Assembly (NCBI GenBank): GCA_044224905.1
Contig: JBGAJN010000003.1
Span: 186,001-250,000 of the forward strand
Direction: 5' to 3'
Source: JBGAJN01 sp044224905
GTDB lineage: Bacteria > Verrucomicrobiota > Verrucomicrobiia > Limisphaerales > JBGAJN01
DNA length: 64,000 nucleotides
Part shown: in pieces, positions 15,554-24,931 of the stretch
Position numbering within the stretch: position 1 is the stretch's first letter
How the letters are laid out: every line of letters begins with the position of its first letter
Program-made: the position numbers and the translations under genes
Notes under the pieces: model-generated
What the model was told of the DNA's origin: nothing
Database searches by the model: none
What the model saw: the letters and a program-made list of their open reading frames with translations, nothing else

Positions 15554-18109
15554 ATGCCTTGTTGCGCCATGAGAACGCACATTCGATTTCGGCCAGTGAT
15601 CGCGGCGGTTGCAGTATTGCTGCTGGGAATGTTTGCCCCCGCGTTGGGTGAGACGCCGACACTCGCGTTGTCCGTCGGGGGCAAGGCGTTGTTGCCGATT
15701 GTGATTTCGAAGGATGCTTCCAGTAACGTGCTGGCCGTTGCCAACGAACTCGCGGAATACCTCGGGCGAATCGCCGAAACCAAGTTCCGAGTTACGACCG
15801 GGGACGGTTCTTCGGGAATCGTGCTGGGCACTCTGGCGGAGTTTCCAAATGCATCGCTGGTGAAACCGCTGGAGATTCGGAACACGTTCGATGGACGCGA
15901 AGCCTTCGCCATCCGCACGGAGAAGAATCGACTGCTGCTGATCGGTGCGACAGATCTTGGTGCGTCGCACGCGGCGATGCGTTTGTTGGAACATCTCGGT
16001 TGCCGCTGGTTCTTTCCGGCGAAGGAGTGGGAGATTGTTCCAGCGCAGAAAACCTTGAGCGTGGCCCTCGAGGAGAGTGATCGCCCACGGATTCTCGCGC
16101 GGCGCATTTGGTATGGCTACGGCGCGTTCAATGACAAGGGGCACCCGCGCGGGGGCAGTGTGTTGAAGGATTACGAGGCTTGGACACGGCACAATCGCAT
16201 GGCGAGTTCATTCCGCGTTTATGCGGGTCACGCGTGGCAGGCCATCATTGCTGACAATAAGAAGGGGTTTGCGGAACATTCCGAATTCCTCGCGCTGGTG
16301 AAAGGACAACGCAAAGGTCCGCAGCTGTGCGTGAGCCAGCCGGAGGTGAAGCGGCTCGCCGTGGAGTGGGCGTTGAAATTCTTCGAGAAGAATCCCGATC
16401 GCGAGATGGTGTCGATGGAATGTTCCGATGGCTACGGCCAGTGCGAATGCGACGATTGCAAAAAGCTGGGCACCGTTTCGGATCGTGTGTTCACCCTGGC
16501 CAATCACGTCGCGCGCGCGGTCCGTGAAAAGTTTCCGGGGAAACTTGTCGGCTGCCTTGCTTACGCCGAGCACAGTGAGCCGCCGTCGTTCGCGCTCGAG
16601 CCGAATGTTTACGTGCAACTCACCGCGGGCTTCACGCAGGGTCGCTACACCTTCGATGAACTTGTGGACTTTTGGCCGCAGAAGGCGAAGGCGATGGGCT
16701 TCTACGAATATTTTTCCGTCTGGCTCTGGGACTTCGACCGTTTGCCCGGTGGCAACGGCGGCAATCTCACGCATATCCGCTCGCGCATTGATCGCTACGT
16801 AAATGCCGGTGCAACGAGCTTCGATGCGGAGAGCGGCAACAATTGGGGCGTTCACGGACGTGGCTATTACATCGCGAACAAGCTGCTGTGGAATCCGGAT
16901 GCCGACATGAACGCGCTGCTCGCGGATTTTTATGAGAAAGCGTTCGGCCCGGGCGCACCGGCGATGAAGCGTTACTACGAACGCGTCGCCGTGGACAACA
17001 AGCCGCTGCTGAGTCGTGGTCTCGTTGGTGAAGCGTTTGGTGATGTTGACGAAGCGGCGCGCCTCGCGAAGAACCGTCCTGACGTGCTCGCAAGACTGGA
17101 TCAGCTTAAGCACTACTTGCGTTACGTTCAGCTCCGCTGGCAGCTTGATCACGAGAAGGACAAAGCGAAGCAGAAGGAACTCACCGTCGCCGCGCTAACG
17201 CTTGGTTACCGCACTCGCTACGAATACATGAACCACTGGGCAGCGATGCGCCAGACGTTTGCCGAAGACGCAGCGAAAAAGTTCGGCGAACCAACGTGGA
17301 AGCCTCTCGATCGGTCGACGAAGCCGTGGATGGTGGAAACGCCGGTGACTCGCGAGGAGACAGAGCGATGGTTCCGCGATGGGCTCGCCTACTTTCAACC
17401 GACACCGGTGACGGAGCTTCAGTTCTCTAACGACCTCGTGCCAGTGGCGTTTACCAACGCGAAACCGGTCGTAAGCTTGCAGAGCTATCAGCGACCGATG
17501 AACTACGCATTCCACAGTCGTGCCGGCGAACCGATCGAAGCCGAGTTCACCACGGGCGTCATCGCATGGTATCGCGATCGTGCAGCGGCGCGGTGGTCGT
17601 TGCGCGACGGCGCAAGCAATGTCGTGGCGACGGGCACTTTGCCACAGGACGGCGAGGCGCACCGCTTGAGCATGAAGGTCCCGAGTGCCGGCGCGTATTT
17701 CTTCGAGGGCAACGACTCGGGCGCGGGCTGGAAACTGAAAGTGGAGCCTGACCGCGCTGTGACGTTGCTGAGCGAGCGCGGTCGCCGCGTCATCTCCCTC
17801 GGGCAAATGCAGGAAATGTTTTTCTACGTTCCGAAGGGGACGCGCGAACTGCAGTATTTCTGGAACGGCGGGCCGCACAAAGTGCTCGGGCCTGCCAAAA
17901 AAATCGTCGCTGAAGTGAAGGTGGACGACGAAGTAGTGAAGATTCCGGTTCCTTCTGGCATGGATGGCCAAGTGTGGAGTTTGTCGCCGCGGGCGCACAG
18001 TCAGCTTTGGTTTTTCAACGCGCCCAACTGCCTCGCCGCATCTCCCGGTGCGCTGTTGCTGCCGCGGGAGGTTGCGATGCGCGACGGGCTCCCGTTATCC
18101 TCGCGCTGA
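15554..18109 (+). CDS. Secreted DUF4838-type protein
   Basis: 851 residues from 15554; a second ATG at 15569 gives a cleaner signal peptide (RTHIRFRPVIAAVAVLLLGM). Residues ~35-170 look like the alpha-glucuronidase/GH20 accessory N-domain (NELAEYLGRIAETKFRV; LLLIGATDLGASHAAMRLLEHLG; WFFPAKEWEIVP). The central region fits DUF4838 (VSMECSDGYGQCECDDCKK, NHVARAVREKFPGKLVG, YEYFSVWLWDFDRLPG), a barrel-like domain of probable glycosidases. A beta-rich tail follows (~620-850). Four conserved-looking Cys in CSDGYGQCECDDC may bind metal or form disulfides. The stop overlaps the next gene's start region, implying co-transcription. Confidence 0.7.
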   Translation: MPCCAMRTHIRFRPVIAAVAVLLLGMFAPALGETPTLALSVGGKALLPIVISKDASSNVLAVANELAEYLGRIAETKFRVTTGDGSSGIVLGTLAEFPNASLVKPLEIRNTFDGREAFAIRTEKNRLLLIGATDLGASHAAMRLLEHLGCRWFFPAKEWEIVPAQKTLSVALEESDRPRILARRIWYGYGAFNDKGHPRGGSVLKDYEAWTRHNRMASSFRVYAGHAWQAIIADNKKGFAEHSEFLALVKGQRKGPQLCVSQPEVKRLAVEWALKFFEKNPDREMVSMECSDGYGQCECDDCKKLGTVSDRVFTLANHVARAVREKFPGKLVGCLAYAEHSEPPSFALEPNVYVQLTAGFTQGRYTFDELVDFWPQKAKAMGFYEYFSVWLWDFDRLPGGNGGNLTHIRSRIDRYVNAGATSFDAESGNNWGVHGRGYYIANKLLWNPDADMNALLADFYEKAFGPGAPAMKRYYERVAVDNKPLLSRGLVGEAFGDVDEAARLAKNRPDVLARLDQLKHYLRYVQLRWQLDHEKDKAKQKELTVAALTLGYRTRYEYMNHWAAMRQTFAEDAAKKFGEPTWKPLDRSTKPWMVETPVTREETERWFRDGLAYFQPTPVTELQFSNDLVPVAFTNAKPVVSLQSYQRPMNYAFHSRAGEPIEAEFTTGVIAWYRDRAAARWSLRDGASNVVATGTLPQDGEAHRLSMKVPSAGAYFFEGNDSGAGWKLKVEPDRAVTLLSERGRRVISLGQMQEMFFYVPKGTRELQYFWNGGPHKVLGPAKKIVAEVKVDDEVVKIPVPSGMDGQVWSLSPRAHSQLWFFNAPNCLAASPGALLLPREVAMRDGLPLSSR

Positions 18110-18110
18110 A

Positions 18111-19241
18111 ATGGCCGCGAGGATTGTCAGCATCGAAACGTTTCCCGTGCTTTACCCGGTCGCCGGGCGATTCAAGTTTTTCGAGAATGCGGCCGGTCGA
18201 CCTATGGGGCGTCCCTCGGTGTTGATTAAGATCACCGCGGACAATGGCACGGTGGGCTGGGGCGAAAGCGCGCCATCGAATCGTTGGAGCTACGAAACTG
18301 TCGAGACGGTGCTGACGACGATTCGCAACTACCTCGCGCCGGAGTTGATTGGTGGCGACCCGCTTGATGTCGATGCGCTTCACGCGGCGATGAATCGCGT
18401 CATTGCGCCGTCGTTCTCTACTGGTCAGCCGATCTGCAAGGCCGGCGTGGACCTCGCGCTGTTCGATCTCGCGGGCAAGTTGTTGAACAAGTCGGCAGCG
18501 GAACGTTGGGGTCGCAACGATCAAGACTCGGTCACGCTTAGTTGCACGCTGAATCCGCGCGGGCTCGGCGAAGTGGAAGGGCTCATCGCGCAGGCGCACG
18601 CGCGCGGCTATCGGCACTTTAACATCAAGATTGCACCCGATCCGAAGTTCGATCTGGAATTGCTCCGGCTCGTGAAGCGTCTCGCTCCGGGGGCGGAGTT
18701 GTGGGTGGATGCCAACGGCGGCTACACGGAGAACGATGCGCTCGCGGTGGCGCCGAAGCTTGCCGATCTTGGCGTCAGGTTCTTTGAGGAACCCGTCGCG
18801 GCGAATCGCCTCAGCAGTTTCGCAAAGCTCAAAGGGCAGGGTGCCTTGCCCATCATCATGGACGAGGGCGTTGTGTCGATCGTCGAACTGGAGGAATTTC
18901 ACCGCCTCAAACTGCTCGATGGAGTAGCGATCAAAGTCGCGCGTGTGGGTGGGCTCACGGAAGCTCGGCGTCAGGTGAAGTTTCTTGAGGACAATGGGCT
19001 CATCTTCCTCGGAAGCGGACTAACGGATCCCGATGTCTCGCTCTCCGCCTCGCTTGCGCTGTTTGCGGCGCACGGTTTGAAATACGCGGCGGCGCTAAAC
19101 GGTCCGCAGTATCTGACCACATCGGTTGTTCGTGATCAGTTGATGCCTGAAAAGGGGGCGTTGAAGGCTCCGGTTGGAATCGGTCTGGCCGTCGACGTTG
19201 ACCTCGCTAAGGTTCACAGCTTGGCGCTTTCGGGCGAATAG
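18111..19241 (+). CDS. Enolase-superfamily (MR/MLE) enzyme
   Basis: 376 residues; the ATG at 18111 is chosen because the residues upstream of it in the open frame are out-of-frame translation of the DUF4838 gene. An N-terminal capping domain is followed by a modified TIM barrel. Metal ligands are visible: Asp200 (WVDANGG), Glu226/Glu227 (FFEEPV) and Asp251 (MDEG). The general-base Lys275 of IKVARVGG is present, but the usual KxK pair on the second strand reads Asn171-Ile-Lys173. Enzymes of this group remove an alpha-proton from a carboxylate (sugar-acid dehydratases, cycloisomerases, dipeptide epimerases). No signal peptide, so it works in the cytoplasm on a product of the exported enzymes. 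The substrate is unknown. Confidence 0.8.
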   Translation: MAARIVSIETFPVLYPVAGRFKFFENAAGRPMGRPSVLIKITADNGTVGWGESAPSNRWSYETVETVLTTIRNYLAPELIGGDPLDVDALHAAMNRVIAPSFSTGQPICKAGVDLALFDLAGKLLNKSAAERWGRNDQDSVTLSCTLNPRGLGEVEGLIAQAHARGYRHFNIKIAPDPKFDLELLRLVKRLAPGAELWVDANGGYTENDALAVAPKLADLGVRFFEEPVAANRLSSFAKLKGQGALPIIMDEGVVSIVELEEFHRLKLLDGVAIKVARVGGLTEARRQVKFLEDNGLIFLGSGLTDPDVSLSASLALFAAHGLKYAAALNGPQYLTTSVVRDQLMPEKGALKAPVGIGLAVDVDLAKVHSLALSGE

Positions 19242-19455
19242 CGTTCTTGAGGAGTTACCGCGTTCAGCTTCCGAAAGGTCGTTCGTTTGAGAGTTGGTTT
19301 GCCTTTCTCGTCAGCCCGTCGTGTTGGACCTCTACCGGTCAACGACTTGCAGTGAATCAGGCTCGCTTGCCCACTTGATGAGCCGAGGTTACCTGTAACT
19401 AGGCCGCAAAACTGGGCGTGCCTCGGGCCGTCCGGTGGGCTGCAGAAGTGGATTT

Positions 19456-20682
19456 ATGGCGAACGCAATGGTCATCGGCATCGGCGGCGTTGGCACCGTC
19501 ATCGGGCAAAAGCTTCACGAGTACGAGTGCATGGAACGCATCGTCTTGGCGGATATCGATACGCGGTTCGCCGAGCAATTGCGCGATCGCACCAAACGCA
19601 GCCGTTTTGAGGTTCACCAAGTTAATGCACTGGATACCCCGCGTCTTGTCCAGTTAATGAGGGATCTGAACATCAAAGTTACGCTCAACGCTTGTACGTG
19701 GCATGCGAATCATTCCATTCTCGAAGCCTGTGCGACGGTGGGATCGCACTATGTCGATATGGCGGCGGACATCTATTCGCCCCCGGGAGTGAAGCGGCCG
19801 GGGAAGAACTCCTTCGAGGCCGAGATCGAAAAGTTTAATCATCCGTTCCTCGAAAAGGACATCGCAGGAATTCTTTGCATGGGATGCGATCCCGGCGCGG
19901 TGAATGTTTTTGCCCGTTGGGCGATGGATCGACTAGACACGGCCTCCAGCATTCGGGTGTTGGACGCGGACAATGCCGAGGTGAAGGGGTATCGTTTCGC
20001 CGTATTGTTCAGCCCGGAAACGTTGTTCGAAGAGCTCGGGGCGATTCCGTACTACGTCGACGACGGCAAGGTTAAAGGCGGCAAACCGCTGGAAACGGAA
20101 GTGGACTGGGTGCGTTTTCCGGATCCAATTGGTTTGATGAAAACTTACGCGGTCGCTCACGAAGAAGGCGTAAGCCTTGGCACCTACCCGCCGTTTGTGG
20201 AGAAAGGCGTGAAGTATTCTGTCTTCAAGTACAGCCTTTCAGACAAGGTGTATCACATTGCGAAGTCCCTCGCTTACCTCGATCTCGACAGTTGGAAAAA
20301 GGTAAAGGTGGACGGTTGCGAAGTTGCTCCGGTCCGGGTGGCGTGCGCGAATCTGCCGAAGCCCGCTCAGCTTGGTCCCACGGTCGACGGGTTCTCTTGC
20401 GTGGGAGCGGAGGTGCGCGGCACGAAGGACCGCAAACGCGTGGAGTATTTCATCTACACGATGGACAACCACCGCGAGGTCTATGAGAAGTATGGCTATT
20501 CCCTCACTGAAGTACAGACGGGAATCCCACCCGCACTGGCAGCGAAACTTCTCGTCGAGGGCAAGATAAAGGAACGTGGCGTGATGATGCCCGAGGCGCT
20601 CGACCCCGAGCCGTTTATGGACAACTTCAGCCGCGAAGGATTGAAGATTTTTGTCGAGAAACGTGAAGTGGAACGGATGTGA
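19456..20682 (+). CDS. Saccharopine dehydrogenase / carboxynorspermidine dehydrogenase-like
   Basis: 408 residues starting MANAMVIGIGGVGTVIG, a Rossmann glycine motif (GIGGVG) at the very N-terminus; the GTG seven codons upstream is less likely. Family landmarks: NACTWHANHSILEAC, GSHYVDMAAD, MGCDPGAVNVFARWAMD, and a C-terminal stretch TGIPPALAAKLLVEGKIKERGVMMPE, which follows the carboxynorspermidine dehydrogenase pattern closely. It should catalyse NAD(P)H-linked reductive condensation of, or the reverse oxidation at, an amino acid semialdehyde. Neither a carboxynorspermidine decarboxylase nor other polyamine genes are nearby, so its role in this cluster with an aldehyde dehydrogenase is open. 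Confidence 0.8.
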   Translation: MANAMVIGIGGVGTVIGQKLHEYECMERIVLADIDTRFAEQLRDRTKRSRFEVHQVNALDTPRLVQLMRDLNIKVTLNACTWHANHSILEACATVGSHYVDMAADIYSPPGVKRPGKNSFEAEIEKFNHPFLEKDIAGILCMGCDPGAVNVFARWAMDRLDTASSIRVLDADNAEVKGYRFAVLFSPETLFEELGAIPYYVDDGKVKGGKPLETEVDWVRFPDPIGLMKTYAVAHEEGVSLGTYPPFVEKGVKYSVFKYSLSDKVYHIAKSLAYLDLDSWKKVKVDGCEVAPVRVACANLPKPAQLGPTVDGFSCVGAEVRGTKDRKRVEYFIYTMDNHREVYEKYGYSLTEVQTGIPPALAAKLLVEGKIKERGVMMPEALDPEPFMDNFSREGLKIFVEKREVERM

Positions 20683-20797
20683 TTTGCGATCGAACGGGGT
20701 GTTCGTCGACTCCCAGACCGTGATCGCGGGTGAGCGACAGAGAATCGCTCTAGCACGATGGGACGAGTGGTTTACGTTACTCGTGGAGACCTAATTT

Positions 20798-22279
20798 ATG
20801 AGTCGCACCCGAATGTTCATTGACGGCGCGTTCTCTGCCGCAATCGATGGCGGGATGCGCGAGATTTTAAATCCGGCCAACAACCGTTTGCTGGCCATGG
20901 TTCCCGATGGTACCGCGCGCGACGCCGAGCGGGCCATTCGAGCGGCGCGCAAAGCATTCGACGAGGGGCCGTGGCCGCAGATGCGGGCGGCCGAACGTTC
21001 TCTGCTGTTGTTCAAGTTGGCGGACCAGATCGACGCGCACGCCGACGAACTCGCACGCCTGGAGACGCAGAATAATGGCAAGCCGTTGCGCGAGGCGAAG
21101 GGTGACGTGAGCGATGCGGCGAGTTGCTTCCGGTATTACGCCGGTCTCATCACCAAACCAACTGGCCAAACTTACGATGTTCCCGATTCCGCAATCACGG
21201 CGATGGTGGTGCGTGAACCGATCGGTGTGTGCGGCCAGATCATTCCTTGGAACTACCCGTTGCTGATGGCGGCATGGAAACTCGCTCCCGGATTGGCGGC
21301 GGGGAATTGCTGCATTCTGAAAGCGGCCGAAGCGACGCCCCTCACGGCGATTCGATTGTTCGAATTGATCGCGGAGCTGGGGTTTCCGCCTGGCAGCGCG
21401 CAGCTCGTGCTGGGGCCCGGACCGACTGTCGGGCACGCGCTGGCGGCGAGTCCATTGGTCGACAAGATCGCTTTCACCGGCGGCACTGCAATCGGCCGCA
21501 AAATCATGCAGGACGCCACGGGAAACATCAAAAAGGTCACGCTCGAACTTGGCGGAAAAAGTCCGAATATTGTTTTTGCCGATGCGGATTTGGACGCGGC
21601 GACGGAGTTTGCGATGTTCGGGATTTTGGCGGGGCAGGGCGAGGTGTGCAGTGCCGGTTCGCGCCTGTTGCTTGAGCAATCGATTGCCGACAAGTTTCTC
21701 CCACGGTTGGCGTCGGCCTTTAGCAAAGTTGTGGTCGGCGATGGTATGGAGCCGGACACGGAAATGGGGCCGTTGATCACCGCGCGTCACTTGGACCGGG
21801 TAATGGACTACATCGCAGTCGGAATGCGCGAGGGGGCGGAATGCCTTTGCGGTGGAAGTCGGTTGCGCGACGGAAAGTTCGCCGAGGGCAATTTCGTAGC
21901 GCCAACCATTTTGGCGAATACTCGTCCGGATATGCGCATTGTGCAGGAAGAGATTTTCGGACCCGTATTATCGGTGCAGCTGTTCCGCACGGAGACGGAG
22001 GCAATCGCACTGGCCAACGATTCAATCTACGGGCTTGCGGGTGGTGTATTTACCAGCGACTTGGCGAAGGGGCTCCGTGTTCTAAAGAAACTACGCGCCG
22101 GGATTACCTGGTTGAACACGTATCATCCGACGTTCAATGAAGCCCCATGGGGTGGCTACAAGCAGTCGGGAATCGGTCGCGAGCTGGGAACGTTCGGGTT
22201 GGATGCCTATATGGAAACGAAGCAGATCAACATCAACACCGCTCCCGCACGCCTCGGATGGTATAAAAACATCGCGTGA
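20798..22279 (+). CDS. NAD(P)-dependent aldehyde dehydrogenase
   Basis: 493 residues, normal length for the family, preceded by a GGAGA site at about 20785. The fold motifs are in order: PWN with Asn152, a Lys175 region (ILKAAEATPLT, where the usual KPSE is KAAE), FTGGTAIGRKIM, LELGGKSPN with Glu250 as general base, and the catalytic Cys284 in GQGEVCSAGSR. The C-terminal EEIFGPVL and WGGYKQSGIGRELG motifs resemble betaine/aminoaldehyde-type enzymes. It oxidises an aldehyde to the acid in the cytoplasm, perhaps the product of the dehydrogenase just upstream. Last gene of the co-directional cluster. Confidence 0.92.
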   Translation: MSRTRMFIDGAFSAAIDGGMREILNPANNRLLAMVPDGTARDAERAIRAARKAFDEGPWPQMRAAERSLLLFKLADQIDAHADELARLETQNNGKPLREAKGDVSDAASCFRYYAGLITKPTGQTYDVPDSAITAMVVREPIGVCGQIIPWNYPLLMAAWKLAPGLAAGNCCILKAAEATPLTAIRLFELIAELGFPPGSAQLVLGPGPTVGHALAASPLVDKIAFTGGTAIGRKIMQDATGNIKKVTLELGGKSPNIVFADADLDAATEFAMFGILAGQGEVCSAGSRLLLEQSIADKFLPRLASAFSKVVVGDGMEPDTEMGPLITARHLDRVMDYIAVGMREGAECLCGGSRLRDGKFAEGNFVAPTILANTRPDMRIVQEEIFGPVLSVQLFRTETEAIALANDSIYGLAGGVFTSDLAKGLRVLKKLRAGITWLNTYHPTFNEAPWGGYKQSGIGRELGTFGLDAYMETKQININTAPARLGWYKNIA

Positions 22280-22311
22280 GCACGGTGACCCGAATTGTCT
22301 GACCGATACGT

Positions 22312-23220
22312 TCAGCGCAGGATTTCGCCCTTCGTCGGATCGCCCTTAACGTCGAGCACTTGAATCTGATTGATGGTTTTAAAATTGTCGTGATCGGCCA
22401 CTGACCAGACGACCTTTTTATCGCGGGTGACTTCGAAGAACTGCGGCTGCTCCTTCAGGTGACCGTGACCGAGATAATTACAGAACACTGTATTGCCATT
22501 CGGTAAACGCTGGCATCCGGCCATTAGGCGGAGGGTATTCCCGGGGAGATCATTTTCGTTCAGTTCCCACACGACCTTTTCTTTCGCGTCGAGCTCGATG
22601 ACTTTGTGCCCGTCGCCGCAAGTCACGAGCAGGTGACCTTTGGCAAGCGGCACGACTTCGTGCGGGTCGCCGGGGACTTTGATCGTGCGAAGAACTTTTC
22701 CTTCGCCGTCGAGTTCGACAACTTTTCCTTCGCCTTTGAACGTGACCAAGTAGTGGCCGTTGGCGAGCTTGCGCGTGCCGCGGAATTGATTGTGCAGTTT
22801 GATTTTGGGCGCGGTGGTCAATTTGATTTCCTTGGCGATCTTGCCGGTGCGATCAACTTCGATGATGCGACTGGTCCCGCACTCGACGAGCATCACATTG
22901 CCGTTGGGCAGCGGCTGGCAGGCGTGCACTTCGACCTTTACGTCGGTAGGGGCCTTGTATTCCCAAACGATTTTCTTCTCTGCGTCGGCAGTGACTTCGA
23001 GCGCCCCGCTGACGAAGCAGAATAGGATGTTACCATTCGCAAGTTTCCAACAGTCCTGCGGGTTCTTGCAGGGATACTGCCATTCGATTTTGCCGTCGGC
23101 CGACACAATGCACACCTTGCCGCCGCCGTAGTCGCAGCACAGGAAAGGGCGGGCGGCTTCCGAGGTGAAGGCGGATAGAATCAATGCGCAAACGATTGCG
23201 GCGAGTGAGAATGATTTCAT
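22312..23220 (-). CDS. Secreted beta-propeller protein (PQQ/NHL-like)
   Basis: 302 residues with a clear signal peptide (SLAAIVCALILSAFTSEA). About six repeats follow the pattern xLxNGNxLxxxxxGxxVxExDxxGKxxWE (for example KLANGNILFCF, PLPNGNVMLVECG, KLANGHYLVTF, PLAKGHLLVTCGDG, RLPNGNTVFCN), typical of a propeller. No PQQ-binding or catalytic residues can be picked out, and a few Cys lie in the first blade (FLCCDYGGG). It is convergent with the aldehyde dehydrogenase gene. Proteins like this are common near sugar-utilisation genes of this phylum, often without a known function. Confidence 0.75.
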   Translation of the reverse strand: MKSFSLAAIVCALILSAFTSEAARPFLCCDYGGGKVCIVSADGKIEWQYPCKNPQDCWKLANGNILFCFVSGALEVTADAEKKIVWEYKAPTDVKVEVHACQPLPNGNVMLVECGTSRIIEVDRTGKIAKEIKLTTAPKIKLHNQFRGTRKLANGHYLVTFKGEGKVVELDGEGKVLRTIKVPGDPHEVVPLAKGHLLVTCGDGHKVIELDAKEKVVWELNENDLPGNTLRLMAGCQRLPNGNTVFCNYLGHGHLKEQPQFFEVTRDKKVVWSVADHDNFKTINQIQVLDVKGDPTKGEILR

Positions 23221-23400
23221 AGCGAGCGGATGCTGTCCGAAACTGTCGGCGAGTTCCAGTTAAAGCTATTCCGTTGAAATTCTTGAACGCGAGAAGGGGT
23301 GGCGTCCCTGATCCCGGAAGGACGACTTTTAGCGAATCGGTGCCTTGTGATTTGCGATAAAATTGCCTACGATCTCGAGCTAATGCTTCTGCGGCAACAA

Positions 23401-24927
23401 ATGAATAACATTGGAGCGAGCATCTGGCGCTGCTGGCTTGTTGCCGCATTGTTGGTTATCGCTCGAAGCGGTGGGGCGCAAAGCATCGATTTCCCGTGGT
23501 CCGGACACGGACACAACGCCCAGCATGACGGTATTACTTTGGCGCCCTCGCAGCCGTTGAATCAGATTCACTGGCAGACACCGGTTGATTTGGCACCCCA
23601 GTATTCCGGCAGTTCGTTGCTGATTCACTACGGCTCGCCGCTGATTACTCGGTCCAACACGGTGATTATTCCGGTCAAAACGGGGCCGACCGGAGGATTT
23701 CGTATCGAGGCGCGCGACGCCGCGAACGGGTCACTGAAATGGACGAACAGCACAGATTATGTGTTGCCGCCATCAACCTGGGGACCGAGTTATGGGCCGG
23801 CGTTGACTCCAAAAAACCGTGTGTATTTTCCCGGAGCAGGCGGGACGGTATACTTTCGCGATACTCCCGATTCGATAACGGGCGCGACCGGGCAAATTGC
23901 CTTCTACGGTTTAACCAATTATCTGGCGGACACGAATACGTTCAATGCGGCGGTGAAGATCAATACGCCGATAACATCGGACCGCTACGGGAATATCTAC
24001 TTTGGATTCTTGGTCAATGGCCCGACGACTCCGGCCCTACAAAGTGGACTTGCCCGGATTTCGCCCGATGGCACGGGTTCATGGGTGGCAGCCGCTGCGG
24101 CCGCGTCCGACCCCAGCGTGAATCGAGTGGTGTATAATTGTGCGCCGGCACTCAGCATCGATCACAAGACCCTCTACGTTGCGGTTAGTTACGGAAACTT
24201 CCAGCCGGGTTATTTGGTGTCGCTGGATAGCCGGACGCTGGCGCCCATTGCCCGAGTTCGATTAAAGGACGCCGCTAATTCCACCCAGGACGCCCTTTTG
24301 GCCGACATTGGAACGGCATCTCCGACCATCGGTCCCGATGGCGACGTCTACTTCGGCGTTTTGGAATCGTCGTTGGGAGCAAACCATTTCCGCGGGTGGT
24401 TGTTGCACTTCAACAAAACGCTTTCACAAACCAACATACCGGGTGCTTTCGGCTGGGACGACACGGCATCGGTGGTTCCTTCCTCGCTGATTCCCTCCTA
24501 TCAGGGTTCGTCAAAATATCTCGTGCTCGTAAAATACAACAACTACGTCGGCGCCGGTGGCGACGGTGTGAACAAGGTGGCGATTCTCGATCCCAACGTC
24601 AGCATGACCGATCCAATCTCCGGAGCGACGGTCATGAAGGAAGTGATTACGGTTGCCGGGCCGACGCCGGACGATGAATTTCCAAACTCGCCGGGTGCCG
24701 TCCGTGAATGGTGCATCAACACTGTGGCAGTCGATCCGTTCACGAAGAGCGCCATCGTTCACAGTGAAGATGGGAAGGTTTACCGCTGGGACTTCGCTTC
24801 GAACACGCTCATCCAACCGTTGGTCCTGACTTTGGGAATTGGCGAAGCGTACACGCCCACGGTCGTCGGCGTGGATGGGACCGTTTACATCATCGCGAAC
24901 GCGATTCTGTTCGCGATTGGACAATGA
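23401..24927 (+). CDS. Secreted PQQ-like beta-propeller protein
   Basis: 508 residues with the start placed at 23401, which gives a signal peptide (WRCWLVAALLVIARSGGAQ); the frame is open upstream to 23299 without signal-like sequence. The rest is propeller-like, with repeated PxxTPxNxVYF / PxIGPDGDVYFG / TxTVVGVDGTVYII strands and ALSIDHKTLYVAVSYG. Its opening DFPWSGHGHNAQHDGI is the usual start of PQQ-like repeat proteins. Probably an exported binding or structural protein. Its stop is 4 bp from the next start, so the two form an operon. Confidence 0.75.
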   Translation: MNNIGASIWRCWLVAALLVIARSGGAQSIDFPWSGHGHNAQHDGITLAPSQPLNQIHWQTPVDLAPQYSGSSLLIHYGSPLITRSNTVIIPVKTGPTGGFRIEARDAANGSLKWTNSTDYVLPPSTWGPSYGPALTPKNRVYFPGAGGTVYFRDTPDSITGATGQIAFYGLTNYLADTNTFNAAVKINTPITSDRYGNIYFGFLVNGPTTPALQSGLARISPDGTGSWVAAAAAASDPSVNRVVYNCAPALSIDHKTLYVAVSYGNFQPGYLVSLDSRTLAPIARVRLKDAANSTQDALLADIGTASPTIGPDGDVYFGVLESSLGANHFRGWLLHFNKTLSQTNIPGAFGWDDTASVVPSSLIPSYQGSSKYLVLVKYNNYVGAGGDGVNKVAILDPNVSMTDPISGATVMKEVITVAGPTPDDEFPNSPGAVREWCINTVAVDPFTKSAIVHSEDGKVYRWDFASNTLIQPLVLTLGIGEAYTPTVVGVDGTVYIIANAILFAIGQ

Positions 24928-24931
24928 TGCG

